A DNA stretch of 39,139 bases from Parafrankia elaeagni (GCF_000374165.1 NZ_KB893752.1:1-39139); one strand, 5' to 3'; positions 17,968 to 27,115 are shown, counted from the stretch's first letter. Made by a program: numbers and translations. Notes: generated by a model from the letters alone, not told the origin.

Positions 17968-19194
17968 GTGGCGGCAGTGGCGGCGGGCTCGGACCGGTCG
18001 GAGCAGGATGCCGAGGAGGCCCGCAACACCGCGGCGATCGAGGAGCTGCGTCGGGCCGTCCGCGCCCTTTCACAAACAGCCGCTGACGCCTTCGGCTCGG
18101 TGCCGTGGTTTCCCAGCCTGCCGGCTCAGACCCGGTCCTGGGCCCGCCTGGTCGTCGGGCGCGAGTTGATGATGATGGCGGCGGACATCGCGACACCGCA
18201 GCCCCCACGACTACGGAGCATCTTCTCCGGAGCTCCGCTGGAGGTCACGGGGCAGATCTCTCTCGACCAGATCCTGGAACTCATCCGTCTGACCGTCGAT
18301 GTCGTTCTGAACGGCCTCGACGACGTGATGGACGATACCTCCGCGTCGCTGGTACGCGGAGCTCTGGAACGTTATGGCCGCGAGGTCGCCTTCGCCGCGG
18401 CGGCCGTCTACGCGAAAGTGGCCGAGAACCGCGGCCGGGCGGGCGCCCAACGGCAGATGCTTCTCCTGGACGCTCTGGTCGACGGCGGGGAGGAACAGAT
18501 CGCGGAGCGGGCCTCCGGCCTGTTCCCGCTCGGTGTTCCAGTCCAGGTGATCGGCCTGCTCCCGAGGCCCGACGCCGGCGTGCACGTTTTGCACGAGGTG
18601 ACCCGGACCGCGGAACGGCACCGTGTCACGGTGTGCGCCGCCCAGCGCGGGCGGTACGTCCTGGCCATCCTTCCCGACGCCGCCGCGGGCGCCCTCGCCG
18701 ACCTGGCCTCGCCGAGCAGGTGGAACACCGAGGTGGCCGGCTCCAGCGGTCCGCTCATCACCCACCACACGATTGTCACCAGTGGCATGGTCGGCTCCCT
18801 GAGCGCTGCCGGCCCGGCCACCGCGGCGGTGCTGTCCTCGTTACGGGCCGTTCCCGCCTGGCAGGGTTCTCCCGGCCTCCTTCACGTCGACGACCTGCTC
18901 CCCGAACGCACGTTGTGCGGCGACCAGCAGGCCGCGGACCAGTTGGTCGCCGAATGCCACGGTCCACTCGCCTCCGCCGGACGAGGACTGGTGGAGACGG
19001 TGGATGCTCTGCTCGCCCATGACGGTTCGCCCGACGCCGCCGCGCGCAGCATCCCGGTACATGTGAACACCCTGCGTTACCGCCTGGATCGGGTGATCGC
19101 CCTGACCGGGAAGGATCCCCGCCGCGGCCGCGATGCCTTCGCCCTGCGGATGGCCTTCACCCTGGCACGGACCGGGGGGCACGCCTTCCAGTGA
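17968..19194 (+). CDS. PucR/CdaR-type transcriptional regulator
   Basis: About 408 residues. The C-terminus has the PucR-type helix-turn-helix: VETVDALLAHDGSPDAAARS followed by VHVNTLRYRLDRVIALTGKDP, then FALRMAFTLAR. The middle (RQMLLLDALVDGGEEQIAERASGL, then a GGDEF-like degenerate region with GRYVLAILPD) is the usual CdaR-type layout. The frame is open from 17812, but that extension is Arg-rich and unlike any family N-terminus. GTG 17968 or 17977, both just after a GAGCAGG, is more likely. It is divergent from the PKS operon, so control of that operon is plausible; autoregulation is the alternative. The effector is unknown. Confidence 0.8.
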   Translation: MAAVAAGSDRSEQDAEEARNTAAIEELRRAVRALSQTAADAFGSVPWFPSLPAQTRSWARLVVGRELMMMAADIATPQPPRLRSIFSGAPLEVTGQISLDQILELIRLTVDVVLNGLDDVMDDTSASLVRGALERYGREVAFAAAAVYAKVAENRGRAGAQRQMLLLDALVDGGEEQIAERASGLFPLGVPVQVIGLLPRPDAGVHVLHEVTRTAERHRVTVCAAQRGRYVLAILPDAAAGALADLASPSRWNTEVAGSSGPLITHHTIVTSGMVGSLSAAGPATAAVLSSLRAVPAWQGSPGLLHVDDLLPERTLCGDQQAADQLVAECHGPLASAGRGLVETVDALLAHDGSPDAAARSIPVHVNTLRYRLDRVIALTGKDPRRGRDAFALRMAFTLARTGGHAFQ

Positions 19195-19219
19195 GCTGGC
19201 CGGACACGCATGCTGCCGG

Positions 19220-19834
19220 TCAGAAGGCGCCAGGGCGGACGGCGCGCATGACGTCGTCGAGGATCCGGTCCAGGGAATGCTCGCCGTCGCACGCCTTCCA
19301 GGCACGGTTCGCCGCCTCCAGGCAGGCCAGCGCGGCCCCGATCATCGCCGCGGGGCGCGCGTCGACGCCGTTGCCCGCCGGGGCGGCGGCGAGGCGGGGC
19401 GCGACGTGCGGCAGGAGCTGCTCGTGCCACCGGCACTGCTTCTCCAGGTTGCGTGCCCGCAGGTCGGGGTTGCTGTCGAGCATGCGACGGATGGCGAGCG
19501 CGTCCTGCGGGTCACGCGCGTGGTGCGCCAGGAACACGTCGAAGGCACGGCGCAGCGCGGTCCAGGCGTCCTCGCCGGCGGGCCGCTGCGCGAGGGCCTC
19601 GGCGAGTTCCTCACCGAGGCTGTCCAGATGCCCGAGCACGACATCTTCCTTCGAGGTGAAGTAGCGGAAGAAGCTCCGCCGGGACATCCCCGCGGCCGCC
19701 ACGATCTCGTCGATGGTGGTCGTGTCGTAGCCCCTGCGGGTGAACAGGTCCATGGCCACGGCCAGCAGTTCGGCTCGCACGGCCCGGCGGGTGCGCTCGC
19801 GAAGCGGGAGCCCTGCCTCCACGTCGCCCGCCAT
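19220..19834 (-). CDS. TetR-family transcriptional regulator
   Basis: 204 residues. The N-terminal helix-turn-helix (about 22-64) reads AVAMDLFTRRGYDTTTIDEIV, AAAGMSRRSFFRYFTSKEDV, the standard TetR signature. The C-terminal ligand domain (LRRAFDVFLAHHARDPQDAL and onward) is of the kind found in many mycobacterial and actinobacterial TetR proteins. ATG 19834 gives the normal short N-terminus; an upstream ATG at 19876 lacks a ribosome-binding site. It is divergent from the four-gene cluster starting at 20042, with a perfect 13-bp palindrome between, so it is probably the repressor of that cluster. The ligand may be an acyl-CoA or the cluster's substrate; this is inferred. Confidence 0.9.
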   Translation of the reverse strand: MAGDVEAGLPLRERTRRAVRAELLAVAMDLFTRRGYDTTTIDEIVAAAGMSRRSFFRYFTSKEDVVLGHLDSLGEELAEALAQRPAGEDAWTALRRAFDVFLAHHARDPQDALAIRRMLDSNPDLRARNLEKQCRWHEQLLPHVAPRLAAAPAGNGVDARPAAMIGAALACLEAANRAWKACDGEHSLDRILDDVMRAVRPGAF

Positions 19835-19878
19835 GGCCGCGAGTCTACGCGCTGTTATCGCCCCTTGATATCGCATGT

Positions 19879-19891
19879 GGCACTCAGTGCC
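19879..19891. promoter_or_regulatory. Palindrome, candidate TetR operator
   Basis: GGCACT-C-AGTGCC, a perfect inverted repeat with 6-bp arms, 45 bp upstream of the TetR start and 150 bp upstream of the TIM-barrel gene. Its symmetry and place between the divergent genes suit a dimeric repressor. Binding is inferred. Confidence 0.45.
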
Positions 19892-20041
19892 GAACCAGGC
19901 GTAACGTGCCGATACGTACGGCCGACGAGGCCGGCCGGCCCGCGGTCACCGCCGCACGCCTCCGCGCGGTCGGCGAGGCGGCTTGTCGAACGGCGGCAGC
20001 ATGCCGGAGCCTCGCCCCGACCAGCAGGAGAGGAACGCGGC

Positions 20042-20881
20042 ATGAGCCACGCACAGCAGGAAAGGGACTGGGTCCTGTGGTCGGGGACGCTCGGGTTGGA
20101 CAGCCCGCTCGAGCGACGGATCAACGCCGCCGCCGCGAACGGGTTCCAGCGGCTCTCGATAAGCCCGCTCGACGTGGCGCTGGCCCAGGAGGCGGGCACC
20201 AGCCCGCGGGAGCTGGGCCGCAGGCTGCGCGACGCCGGCCTGGGCGTGGTGCTGGACGGATTCATGAACTGGTACGAGGGGGAACCGGTGCCCGCCCGGT
20301 CCGTGGCGTTCACGACCGACGAGGTGCTGGGCATGTGCGAGGCGCTGCCGGCCGAGGCGCTGACGGTGTTCTCCCGTCCCACCTGCGATCTGCCGTTCGA
20401 CGACGTCGCCGCGGCGTTCGGCCGGCTGTGTGATCGCGCGGCCGGGGCCGGTACCCGCGTGCAGCTCGAGTTCCTGGCGATGATGGCGATCCATGACCTG
20501 CCGGGCGCGGCGGCCGTCGTGCTGGCCGCCGACCGGGCGAACGGCGGCCTGGTCCTCGACACCTGGCACTTCTTCCGCGGCAATCCCGACTACGAGACGC
20601 TCGAGACGGTTCCGGGCGAGCGGATCTTCGCGGTGCAGGTCTCCGACGGCGGATCCGACCTGCGCGGAGACATCGCGCAGGACACCTTCCACCGCCTGCT
20701 GCCCGGGGACGGCTGTTTCGACCTCGCCCGGCTGGTCCGCGCACTCGACCGGATCGGCGCGCTGAACTCCGTCGGGCCGGAGGTCATCTCGCCGGCGATG
20801 ACGGCGATGGCCCCGACCGAGGCGGCCCGGCTGGCCAGAAGCCGGGTGCAGGCCCTGCTATCTCCTATCTCCGCACAGTGA
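20042..20881 (+). CDS. Sugar phosphate isomerase/epimerase-like TIM-barrel protein
   Basis: 279 residues of the AP endonuclease family 2 / xylose isomerase-like TIM-barrel fold. Candidate metal ligands in the right order: E143 (QLEFLAMM), D173 and H176 (VLDTWHFFRG), D202 (QVSDGG), E247 (GPEVISP). The spacing VLDTWHxxR is typical of IolE/hydroxypyruvate-isomerase-like enzymes. The substrate cannot be told; members of the fold isomerise, epimerise or dehydrate sugars and sugar acids, and some dehydrate polyols. GAGAGGAAC lies before ATG 20042. It is the first gene of a cluster followed 12 bp later by a crotonase, then an alcohol dehydrogenase and SDR, which suggests a catabolic route. Confidence 0.85.
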   Translation: MSHAQQERDWVLWSGTLGLDSPLERRINAAAANGFQRLSISPLDVALAQEAGTSPRELGRRLRDAGLGVVLDGFMNWYEGEPVPARSVAFTTDEVLGMCEALPAEALTVFSRPTCDLPFDDVAAAFGRLCDRAAGAGTRVQLEFLAMMAIHDLPGAAAVVLAADRANGGLVLDTWHFFRGNPDYETLETVPGERIFAVQVSDGGSDLRGDIAQDTFHRLLPGDGCFDLARLVRALDRIGALNSVGPEVISPAMTAMAPTEAARLARSRVQALLSPISAQ

Positions 20882-20893
20882 GGGGAACACGGA

Positions 20894-21691
20894 ATGACAG
20901 ATGATCTGGGCGCGGCCGGCCTTCGTTTCGAGCGTGACGGCGCCATCGGCTGGTGCGTCATCGACCGGCCCGGTGCGCGCAACGCGCTGACACCGGCTAT
21001 GTACTTCGGTATCCGGCGGGCGGTGAAGCTGGTCAACGCCGATCCCGACCTCGCCGCGCTGATCATCACCGGCACCGGCGACGTGTTCGCACCGGGCGGT
21101 GATCTGGGCAGCCGCTCCGAACCCGGCGACGCCCCGCTGCCCGACCTCACCGGAGCGGACGTGCTGCCGTTCCTGACCGTCCGGGACAGCCCGGCACCGG
21201 TGATCGCCGCGGTCAACGGCATCTGCCAGGCCGGCGGGCTGCTCATCGCGATGATGGCGGACATCGCGGTCGCCAGCGACCAGGCCACCTTCCGCGTCCC
21301 CGAACTGCTGCGGGGTATCCCCGACGCCACCTACGCGGCGGTCCTGCCCGCCCACGTCGGGCTCGCCGTCGCCCGCGACCTGCTGCTGTCGGCCCGTAGG
21401 TTCGACGCCGCGGAGGCCCTGCGGCTCGGCGTCATCAGCCGGGTCGTGCCGCACGAGGAGCTGCGTGCCGCCGCGGTCCAGGCAGCCGGGGAGATCCTGC
21501 AGACGGCGCCCGAGGCCCGGCTGCACGTCAAGCGCATGCTCCACGAGGCGTACGGGCCCATCGACTACCAGACCATGTTCTGGTCACTGCAGAACTCGCC
21601 CGAACCGCGGGAGGGCATGCGCGCCTTCATGGAGAAGCGGGCACCCGGCTGGGTCCCCGACCAGTTCGCCGGCGACGGCACCCGCCGCTGA
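20894..21691 (+). CDS. Enoyl-CoA hydratase/isomerase (crotonase) family protein
   Basis: 265 residues. The crotonase oxyanion-hole segments are FAPGGDLG (65-72) and NGICQAGGLLIA (108-119), followed by MADIAVASDQATFRVPELLRG with E137 at the position of a catalytic Glu of enoyl-CoA hydratase. The second catalytic Glu is not obvious (DATYAAVLPAHVG), so the reaction may be isomerisation or hydrolysis rather than hydration. ATG 20894 has AGGGGAA upstream. It follows the TIM-barrel gene by 12 bp, so it is co-transcribed. It supports a CoA-thioester pathway. Confidence 0.88.
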   Translation: MTDDLGAAGLRFERDGAIGWCVIDRPGARNALTPAMYFGIRRAVKLVNADPDLAALIITGTGDVFAPGGDLGSRSEPGDAPLPDLTGADVLPFLTVRDSPAPVIAAVNGICQAGGLLIAMMADIAVASDQATFRVPELLRGIPDATYAAVLPAHVGLAVARDLLLSARRFDAAEALRLGVISRVVPHEELRAAAVQAAGEILQTAPEARLHVKRMLHEAYGPIDYQTMFWSLQNSPEPREGMRAFMEKRAPGWVPDQFAGDGTRR

Positions 21692-21781
21692 CGCACGGTC
21701 GTTCTGGCACGGCAGCCGGTTCCCCCGCCGGCAGGCGAGGCGTGCCCGGATTCCGACGTTGATTCCCTCGAAGGAGGCACT

Positions 21782-22834
21782 GTGCTTGCGGCACGGCTGC
21801 ACGGCCATCAGGACATCCGGATCGACGAGATTCCCGAGCCGGAACCGGCGGCCGGCCAGGTGAAGGTAGCCGTCGCCCACAACGGACTGTGCGGCACGGA
21901 CCTGTCCGAGTTCTTCGCCGGCCCCCGGGCCTGCACGACCGTGCCGCACCCGCTCACCGGCGCCGCGCTGCCCCAGGTGATGGGCCACGAGTTCGCCGGG
22001 GTCGTGGCGGCCGTGGGGCCGGAGGTCGACGGCGTCGCGGTCGGTGACCGGGTCTGCGTCGAGCCGCTCTACTCGTGCGGGGAGTGCGACCGCTGTCAGG
22101 CCGACCTGCCGCAGCTGTGCCGCCTGGTCATCACCCACGGCATCGCCTCGTCCGGTGGTGGGCTGGCCCAGTACACGGTCGTGCCCCGCGCGATGGTGCA
22201 CCGCCTGCCGGCGTCGATGTCACTCGCCGAGGGCGCGCTGGTGGAGCCGATGTCGGTCGCGTTCAGCGGGGTGCTGCGGTCCGGTGCCGGGCCCGGTCAG
22301 ACGGCGCTGCTTTTCGGCGGTGGACCGATAGGGATCGGGGTCATGTTCGGCCTGCGGGCCGTCGGCGTCGACGACATCCTGCTCGTCGAGCCGGCTCCGG
22401 CCCGCCGCCAGATCATCGAGGCGCTCGGCGTCGCCGAGGTGCTCGACCCGAATGCCTGTGACGTCGCCGACGAGGTGCGCCGCCGGACGGGCGGCAGGGG
22501 TGTCGACGTCGTGCTGGACTGCGCCGGGGCACCCGCCGTCTTCGCGCTCGTCCCGGCCGTGCTGCGCGCGCGGGGGCGGTTCGTGGGGATCGCGGTGACG
22601 GACCAGCCGGTGTCCTTCGCGCCCTGGGTGCTGGCGCGCGGGGAGATCGAGCTCACCGGCTCGCTGGGCTACGGACCCGGCGTGTTTCCGCGGGTCATCG
22701 ACCTGATCGCACAGGGCGCCTATCCGAGCGCGGGGTGGGTCGAGCATGTCGACCTCCACGAGCTGCGTGACGCGCTCGACGACCTGCGCGTGGGGCGCCG
22801 CGCGAAGGTCCTCGTCGACCTCCCGACCAGCTGA
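21782..22834 (+). CDS. Zinc-dependent alcohol dehydrogenase (medium-chain dehydrogenase/reductase)
   Basis: 350 residues. Catalytic zinc ligands are C37 (GLCGTD), H69/E70 (GHEFAG) and E155 (VEPMSVA). The structural zinc loop is C99, C102, C105 and C113. The Rossmann loop is GGGPIGIG (179-186), and VLDCAG lies downstream. The overall type resembles butanediol/sorbitol dehydrogenase-like proteins rather than simple ethanol dehydrogenases. The start is GTG 21782, with an excellent GAAGGAGG ribosome-binding site. It is co-directional with the crotonase and 14 bp from the SDR. It probably oxidises a hydroxyl of the pathway substrate. The cofactor is probably NAD(+). Confidence 0.9.
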   Translation: MLAARLHGHQDIRIDEIPEPEPAAGQVKVAVAHNGLCGTDLSEFFAGPRACTTVPHPLTGAALPQVMGHEFAGVVAAVGPEVDGVAVGDRVCVEPLYSCGECDRCQADLPQLCRLVITHGIASSGGGLAQYTVVPRAMVHRLPASMSLAEGALVEPMSVAFSGVLRSGAGPGQTALLFGGGPIGIGVMFGLRAVGVDDILLVEPAPARRQIIEALGVAEVLDPNACDVADEVRRRTGGRGVDVVLDCAGAPAVFALVPAVLRARGRFVGIAVTDQPVSFAPWVLARGEIELTGSLGYGPGVFPRVIDLIAQGAYPSAGWVEHVDLHELRDALDDLRVGRRAKVLVDLPTS

Positions 22835-22848
22835 CAGGAGAGAACCTC

Positions 22849-23664
22849 GTGAAGACAGGACTGGCTGGCCGCACCGTGGTGGTGACCGGTGGCACCGCCA
22901 ACATCGGTCGGGCGATCGCCCTGGCGTTCGCGGCCGAGGGTGCGGGTGTCGTGATCGTCGGTCGTGACGACGTGCAGGGCCGGCGGGTATGCGAGCAGCT
23001 CGCGGCGGAGGGCGCCAGTGGCACCCTCTGGCACGCCGCAGACGTCACCGACCGCGCCGCGGTCGGTGACATGGTCGCCGCGGTACACGCACGCTTCGGC
23101 GGGGTCGACGTGCTCGTCAACAATGTCGGCGGCAACGTCGACATGGACGCGTTCGTGGACACCGATCCCAGCACGTGGGAGCAGGACATCGCGCTGAACA
23201 TCAGGAGCACGCTGAACTGCACCCACGCGGTGCTTCCCGGAATGATCTCGCAGGGCAGCGGCCGGGTCGTCAATATCGGGTCGACATCCGGAATCGTGGG
23301 CGATCCTCTGTTGGCGGTCTACTCGGCGATGAAGGGCGCGGTGCACGCGTTCACCAAGGTCCTGGCCAAGGAAGTCGGCGGGCAGGGCATCACCGTCAAC
23401 GCGATCGCGCCCTACGGCACACTCCCCGAGGACCCCGACAGGGACGTCAGCACGGGTAGCCGGTGGCATCCGAGCGGCGTCTTCGCGCGGCTCGCCGCGA
23501 CCCGGGCCGAACAGATGCACTCGATCGGCCGCCGAACGCTGCTCCAGCGCCAGACCGCCTACCCCGCCGAGATAGGCGCCGCCGCCGTGTACCTCGCCTC
23601 CGACGCAGCCGCCTTCATCACCGGTCAGGTGCTGTCCGTCGACGGCGGAACCCAGATCGCCTGA
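22849..23664 (+). CDS. Short-chain dehydrogenase/reductase (classical SDR)
   Basis: 271 residues. The cofactor loop is TGGTANIG (13-20), NNVGG is at 91-95 and the catalytic set is S145, Y158, K162 (STSG, YSAMKG). The final VLSVDGGTQIA is the standard SDR C-terminus. GTG 22849 has ACAGGAGA before it. It is the last gene of the cluster begun at 20042. Together with the alcohol dehydrogenase it supplies two oxidoreductase steps. The long insert between the catalytic core and C-terminus (PYGTLPEDPDRDVSTG) differs from the FabG type, so fatty acid synthesis is unlikely. Substrate unknown. Confidence 0.9.
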   Translation: MKTGLAGRTVVVTGGTANIGRAIALAFAAEGAGVVIVGRDDVQGRRVCEQLAAEGASGTLWHAADVTDRAAVGDMVAAVHARFGGVDVLVNNVGGNVDMDAFVDTDPSTWEQDIALNIRSTLNCTHAVLPGMISQGSGRVVNIGSTSGIVGDPLLAVYSAMKGAVHAFTKVLAKEVGGQGITVNAIAPYGTLPEDPDRDVSTGSRWHPSGVFARLAATRAEQMHSIGRRTLLQRQTAYPAEIGAAAVYLASDAAAFITGQVLSVDGGTQIA

Positions 23665-23985
23665 GATCACCGGTGCGGCGCCGGTCTGGGCGAGGCGCTC
23701 CATGTTCGGGCCGGGGACTTCGTAGGCCGCGGCCGATGACGGCGGGTTCGCAGGCCGGCATAGTCAGCGCCGCTGACGTTACTGGCGGGTCACTTGTCCG
23801 CCCGGGCCGCCGGCTTCGGCACCTGCGCGTGACGCGGTCGCGGCCAGGTGCGAGACGCCACACGGTCCGGGTGGGGCCTGCCTCGGATGAAAGCGGTTGC
23901 CGTCATGAAACTTCACGGATCTGTCCGGGGCGCCTTACCCGGAGACGTCGGTTCGTCTCAGGACGCCGGTGCCCGACCTCGGCGG
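23665..23985. other. Non-coding gap; contains a 15-bp inverted repeat
   Basis: About 320 bp. The only structure I can support is a perfect inverted repeat at 23763-23777 (7-bp arms GTCAGCG/CGCTGAC around one base), which could be an operator of the following lipoprotein gene or a weak terminator. The rest has no gene I can support. Confidence 0.5.
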
Positions 23986-25485
23986 ATGCCCCGCTGGTTC
24001 CGGCGGACGACGACTGCCGTCGCCGCCGCCGCGGTGCTGTCGCTGACGGCCTGCCTGCCGCCTGGTGGCGGCGGTGGCCCCGGGCCCACGCCCACGCCCA
24101 CGCCGACGCCGGTGCCCGGGCCGGCCGCGGACCTGTCGCAGGAGCTGACAGGCGGGAACGGTCCGTTCATCGGCACCGCGATCCCCGTGGACCTGCAGCA
24201 GGCGGGCTACGTCCAGCACGAGTACGTCGCGGCCGGTACGGCGACGTCGTACAAGCCGGTCGGCGCCCTCAGCGGGGACGGCAGGTGGAACTTCCAGACC
24301 GACGGGACCGCGCCCTACCGCACCCGGGTCCTGGTACGCCAGCCGGCGGACGCGGCGCGGTTCAGCGGCAACGTCGTCGTCGAGTGGCTCAACGTCAGCG
24401 GTGGCGTCGACGCCGACCCCGAGTGGGCGACCCTGCACGAGGAGATCATCCGATCCGGTGACATCTGGGTCGGCGTGTCGACCCAGCGGCTCGGCATCCT
24501 CGGTGGGCAGGTCCTCGTCCAGGTGCCCGCGCCGGGCGCGGAGAACGCCGGCAAGGGCCTGAAGGCAATCGATCCGGCCCGCTACGGGTCCCTCGACCAC
24601 CCTGGTGACGGCTTTTCGTACGACATCTTCACCCAGGTGGCACGCAGCCTCCGTGCCGGAGCCGGGATCGGCGGGTTGCAGCCGGAACACGTGATCGCCT
24701 CCGGCCAGTCACAGTCGGCGTTCGCGATGGTGACCTACTACAACGGCGTCCAGCCGCTGACCGGCATCTTCGACGGCTTCTACGTGCTCAGCCGGGGCGC
24801 GGCCGGTCTGCCGCTCGTCGGCCCCGGGCAGAACGCGGACCTGACCGGTGCGATCCTCGGCGGCACCACGACCACCTTCCGCACCGACGTGGTCGCGCCG
24901 GTGATGGACGTGCAGGCCGAATCCGACCTGACCAGCATTCTCGGTTCGGCCAAGGCCCGGCAGCCCGACAGCGACCGTTTCCGGCTGTGGGAGGTCGCCG
25001 GCACCGCGCACGCCGACGCGCACCTGCTCGGCTCGTCCGGCGCCGCCATCGACTGCGGCGCGCCGATCAACGACGGTCCGCTGCACGTGGTCGCCAAGGC
25101 CGCGCTGCGCGGGCTCACCAGCTGGCTCGACACCGACACGCCGCCCAGCGGCGCGGCCCGCATCGACGTGGCGGACGGGCTGTTCCCGTCAGTCCGCCGC
25201 AACGCCGACGCCATCGCCCTCGGGGGGCTCCGCACACCGCCTGTCGACGTTCCCGCCGTCGCGCTGTCCGGTGAACCGGGGCCGACGCTCTCCCCGATCT
25301 GCCTCCTGATCGGTTCGAGCAGGCCGCTGCCCGCCGCTCGGCTCGCCGCGCTCTACCCGTCACGGGCGGACTACGTGCAGCGCTACAACACCAGCACAGA
25401 CGCGGCGATCGCGGCGGGCTTCGTCCTCGCCGAGGACCGCGCCGCGCTCACCGGCTACGCCAGACCGCAGCTCATCGCCGACTGA
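23986..25485 (+). CDS. Alpha/beta-hydrolase-domain lipoprotein
   Basis: About 499 residues. The N-terminus RRTTTAVAAAAVLSLTAC has a basic start, a hydrophobic core and a lipobox with Cys23, so it should be a lipid-anchored exported protein. A PT-repeat linker (PTPTPTP) follows. The mature part is the large 'alpha/beta-hydrolase domain' type: nucleophile S242 in ASGQSQSAF, later Asp (VMDVQAESD) and His (GTAHADAH). Members are often annotated as carboxylesterases with unknown substrates. ATG 23986 gives the compact signal; ATGs at 23887 and 23905 would only add a non-conserved leader. No partner genes are adjacent. The substrate is unknown. Confidence 0.8.
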   Translation: MPRWFRRTTTAVAAAAVLSLTACLPPGGGGGPGPTPTPTPTPVPGPAADLSQELTGGNGPFIGTAIPVDLQQAGYVQHEYVAAGTATSYKPVGALSGDGRWNFQTDGTAPYRTRVLVRQPADAARFSGNVVVEWLNVSGGVDADPEWATLHEEIIRSGDIWVGVSTQRLGILGGQVLVQVPAPGAENAGKGLKAIDPARYGSLDHPGDGFSYDIFTQVARSLRAGAGIGGLQPEHVIASGQSQSAFAMVTYYNGVQPLTGIFDGFYVLSRGAAGLPLVGPGQNADLTGAILGGTTTTFRTDVVAPVMDVQAESDLTSILGSAKARQPDSDRFRLWEVAGTAHADAHLLGSSGAAIDCGAPINDGPLHVVAKAALRGLTSWLDTDTPPSGAARIDVADGLFPSVRRNADAIALGGLRTPPVDVPAVALSGEPGPTLSPICLLIGSSRPLPAARLAALYPSRADYVQRYNTSTDAAIAAGFVLAEDRAALTGYARPQLIAD

Positions 25486-25506
25486 CCGAAGAGCGCCGCT
25501 GCCGCT

Positions 25507-25542
25507 GCCGGCGCAGGTACCCGCCGCGGTGCCTGCGCCGGC
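25507..25542. terminator. Strong bidirectional hairpin between convergent genes
   Basis: GCCGGCGCAGG (25507-25517) pairs perfectly with CCTGCGCCGGC (25532-25542), and the stem extends inward with one G-T wobble. It lies between the stop codons of convergent genes, as a shared terminator would. No T-run follows, which is normal in high-GC actinobacteria. Confidence 0.75.
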
Positions 25543-25550
25543 TCGCGCCC

Positions 25551-25578
25551 GTCAGCCGGTCTTCGTCAGCCGGTCTTC
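25551..25578. repeat. 14-bp perfect tandem duplication across a stop codon
   Basis: GTCAGCCGGTCTTC occurs at 25551-25564 and again at 25565-25578. The second copy contains the stop codon of the unknown lipoprotein gene (25566-25568, minus strand), so the duplication begins just outside the coding region. Confidence 0.9.
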
Positions 25579-26717
25579 GTCGGGTTCACGGCTGACACGC
25601 TGCCGGGGTGGCAGACCCTGAAGGGTGCGCCGCTTCCGCCGGACTGCACGACGCGCCCTGACCAGAGCGGGGCGCAGGTGCCGGTGGTCAGCCCCCGCAG
25701 CGTCGTTCCGTCATCGACGCCGTTGCGGAAACACCAGTCGTAGTAGACGTAGGCCTCGTGGACCGACCCGCCCGCCGTCAGACGGAGCACGATCGCGGTG
25801 TCCCCCCACCTGTCGTGCGCGCAGGTGTCCGGCGTGTCCGGTCCCCCGCCCGCCGGCGCGGTCCTGAGCGCCGCCAGCAGCGCGGTCGCTCCGGTCCCGC
25901 CGAGCTCGCGGGAGGCCAGCAGCCCGGGGCTGCCCACCGGGCTGTCCAGGCCGTAGTGGCAGACCGCGATGGTGTCCACGACGTCGAGCCGGGCCAGGTC
26001 GAACGGTGCGGGCGGGCGGGCGAACCCACCGGCCTGGATCGGCGAGCTGGCAGCGCAGCCATGGTGGTCGACCTCGGCCCGGCGGGCCGAGGCGATGATC
26101 CGCCCGGCCTCCTCGATGTGCGCGTCGTCGGTCAGGACGAACACCTTCGCCGAGCCGACCGTGCGGACGAGCCTGGTCCAGCCGTTCGCGCTGACCTGCC
26201 CGTCCGGCACCTCCTCGATCCCGCCGGCGACGGGTGTGGCGGCGAACCGGACGTGCGGCGACCAGTGCTCGCGCGGCACGCCACCGCCATGCAGGTCCGG
26301 CTCCTGCCCGCCGCCGGGGCAGGCGATCGTCCTCACGGCCTGGTGGGGGCCTCGGCTGTCGACATAGGGCCTGTCGGGGAACGCCGCCGGCCGGCCCTCG
26401 ACCGCGGCGCACCAGTCGCCGCCCGGTGCCGGCGCGGGTTCCCAGGATGCCGGGACCTCCACCACCACGTCCCGGAACGACTCCGACCGCCACCCCGACT
26501 CGGATGCCTCGGATGCCGCGCGTTCGCCGGGTGCCGCGGCTTCGGGCCCGCGCCCGCCCGGCGCAGCGCCGCCCGCCTGCCCGCAGGCCAGCGCCACACT
26601 GCCGATGGCCAGGGCCCACATCATCCCCCGCAGACCATGCTGTCTGCCACGGCGGGCGACATCGACCAGCCGGGCCACAGCAGGCCGACACGATATGCGG
26701 ACCGGATGAGTTCCCAT
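25566..26717 (-). CDS. Putative lipoprotein of unknown function
   Basis: About 383 residues. After a long N-terminus comes MMWALAIGSVALACGQAGG: a hydrophobic helix with lipobox VALAC, so the protein is probably anchored outside the cell membrane at Cys45. The mature part has paired cysteines (DTCAHDRWGD, YDWCFRNGVD, CAPLWSG, RVCHPG) and a Trp/Gly-rich tone, but I recognise no family. ATG 26717 is the longest plausible start; ATG 26621 directly before the hydrophobic helix has a better ribosome-binding site. Function is not predicted. Confidence 0.65.
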   Translation of the reverse strand: MGTHPVRISCRPAVARLVDVARRGRQHGLRGMMWALAIGSVALACGQAGGAAPGGRGPEAAAPGERAASEASESGWRSESFRDVVVEVPASWEPAPAPGGDWCAAVEGRPAAFPDRPYVDSRGPHQAVRTIACPGGGQEPDLHGGGVPREHWSPHVRFAATPVAGGIEEVPDGQVSANGWTRLVRTVGSAKVFVLTDDAHIEEAGRIIASARRAEVDHHGCAASSPIQAGGFARPPAPFDLARLDVVDTIAVCHYGLDSPVGSPGLLASRELGGTGATALLAALRTAPAGGGPDTPDTCAHDRWGDTAIVLRLTAGGSVHEAYVYYDWCFRNGVDDGTTLRGLTTGTCAPLWSGRVVQSGGSGAPFRVCHPGSVSAVNPTKTG

Positions 26718-27115
26718 GGCGGTATCGACGCACAGTCGTGAGCGCCGGTTCCAGCGACCTCCAGAAACTTCGGGAGGATCGGCCGCGCCAACCGCTGGCA
26801 CGTACGCGGCGAGCCGCCCGGGGCTAGGACCAGGCTGCCCGCCCGACCATCCACCAGAAATCTGCCGTTGGCGCCGCGTTCCGATAACTGTTGATGAGCA
26901 TTCAGCAGACGGACGGGCCGACGCCAGGGGCTGAGCCCAGGAACAGCAGAAACGTTTTTCGACAACAACGTGACCTGGGGTTTCACAGTATTCTTCCCCT
27001 CTTCATCACGCCGCAATCTTTTCCGGCACGCCGGGCGCATGGCGACCGAAGAATACAAAGTGGCAGACCGATCCGACCGCCTGACACCTGCCGCGGTCGA
27101 CCAGGAGGAAAGGCA
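26718..27115. other. Non-coding gap upstream of the NPP1-type gene
   Basis: About 400 bp between divergent genes. It should hold the promoters of the unknown lipoprotein and the NPP1-type gene, and is a little richer in A/T around 26960-27060. I see no repeat, palindrome or gene I can support in it. Confidence 0.45.
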
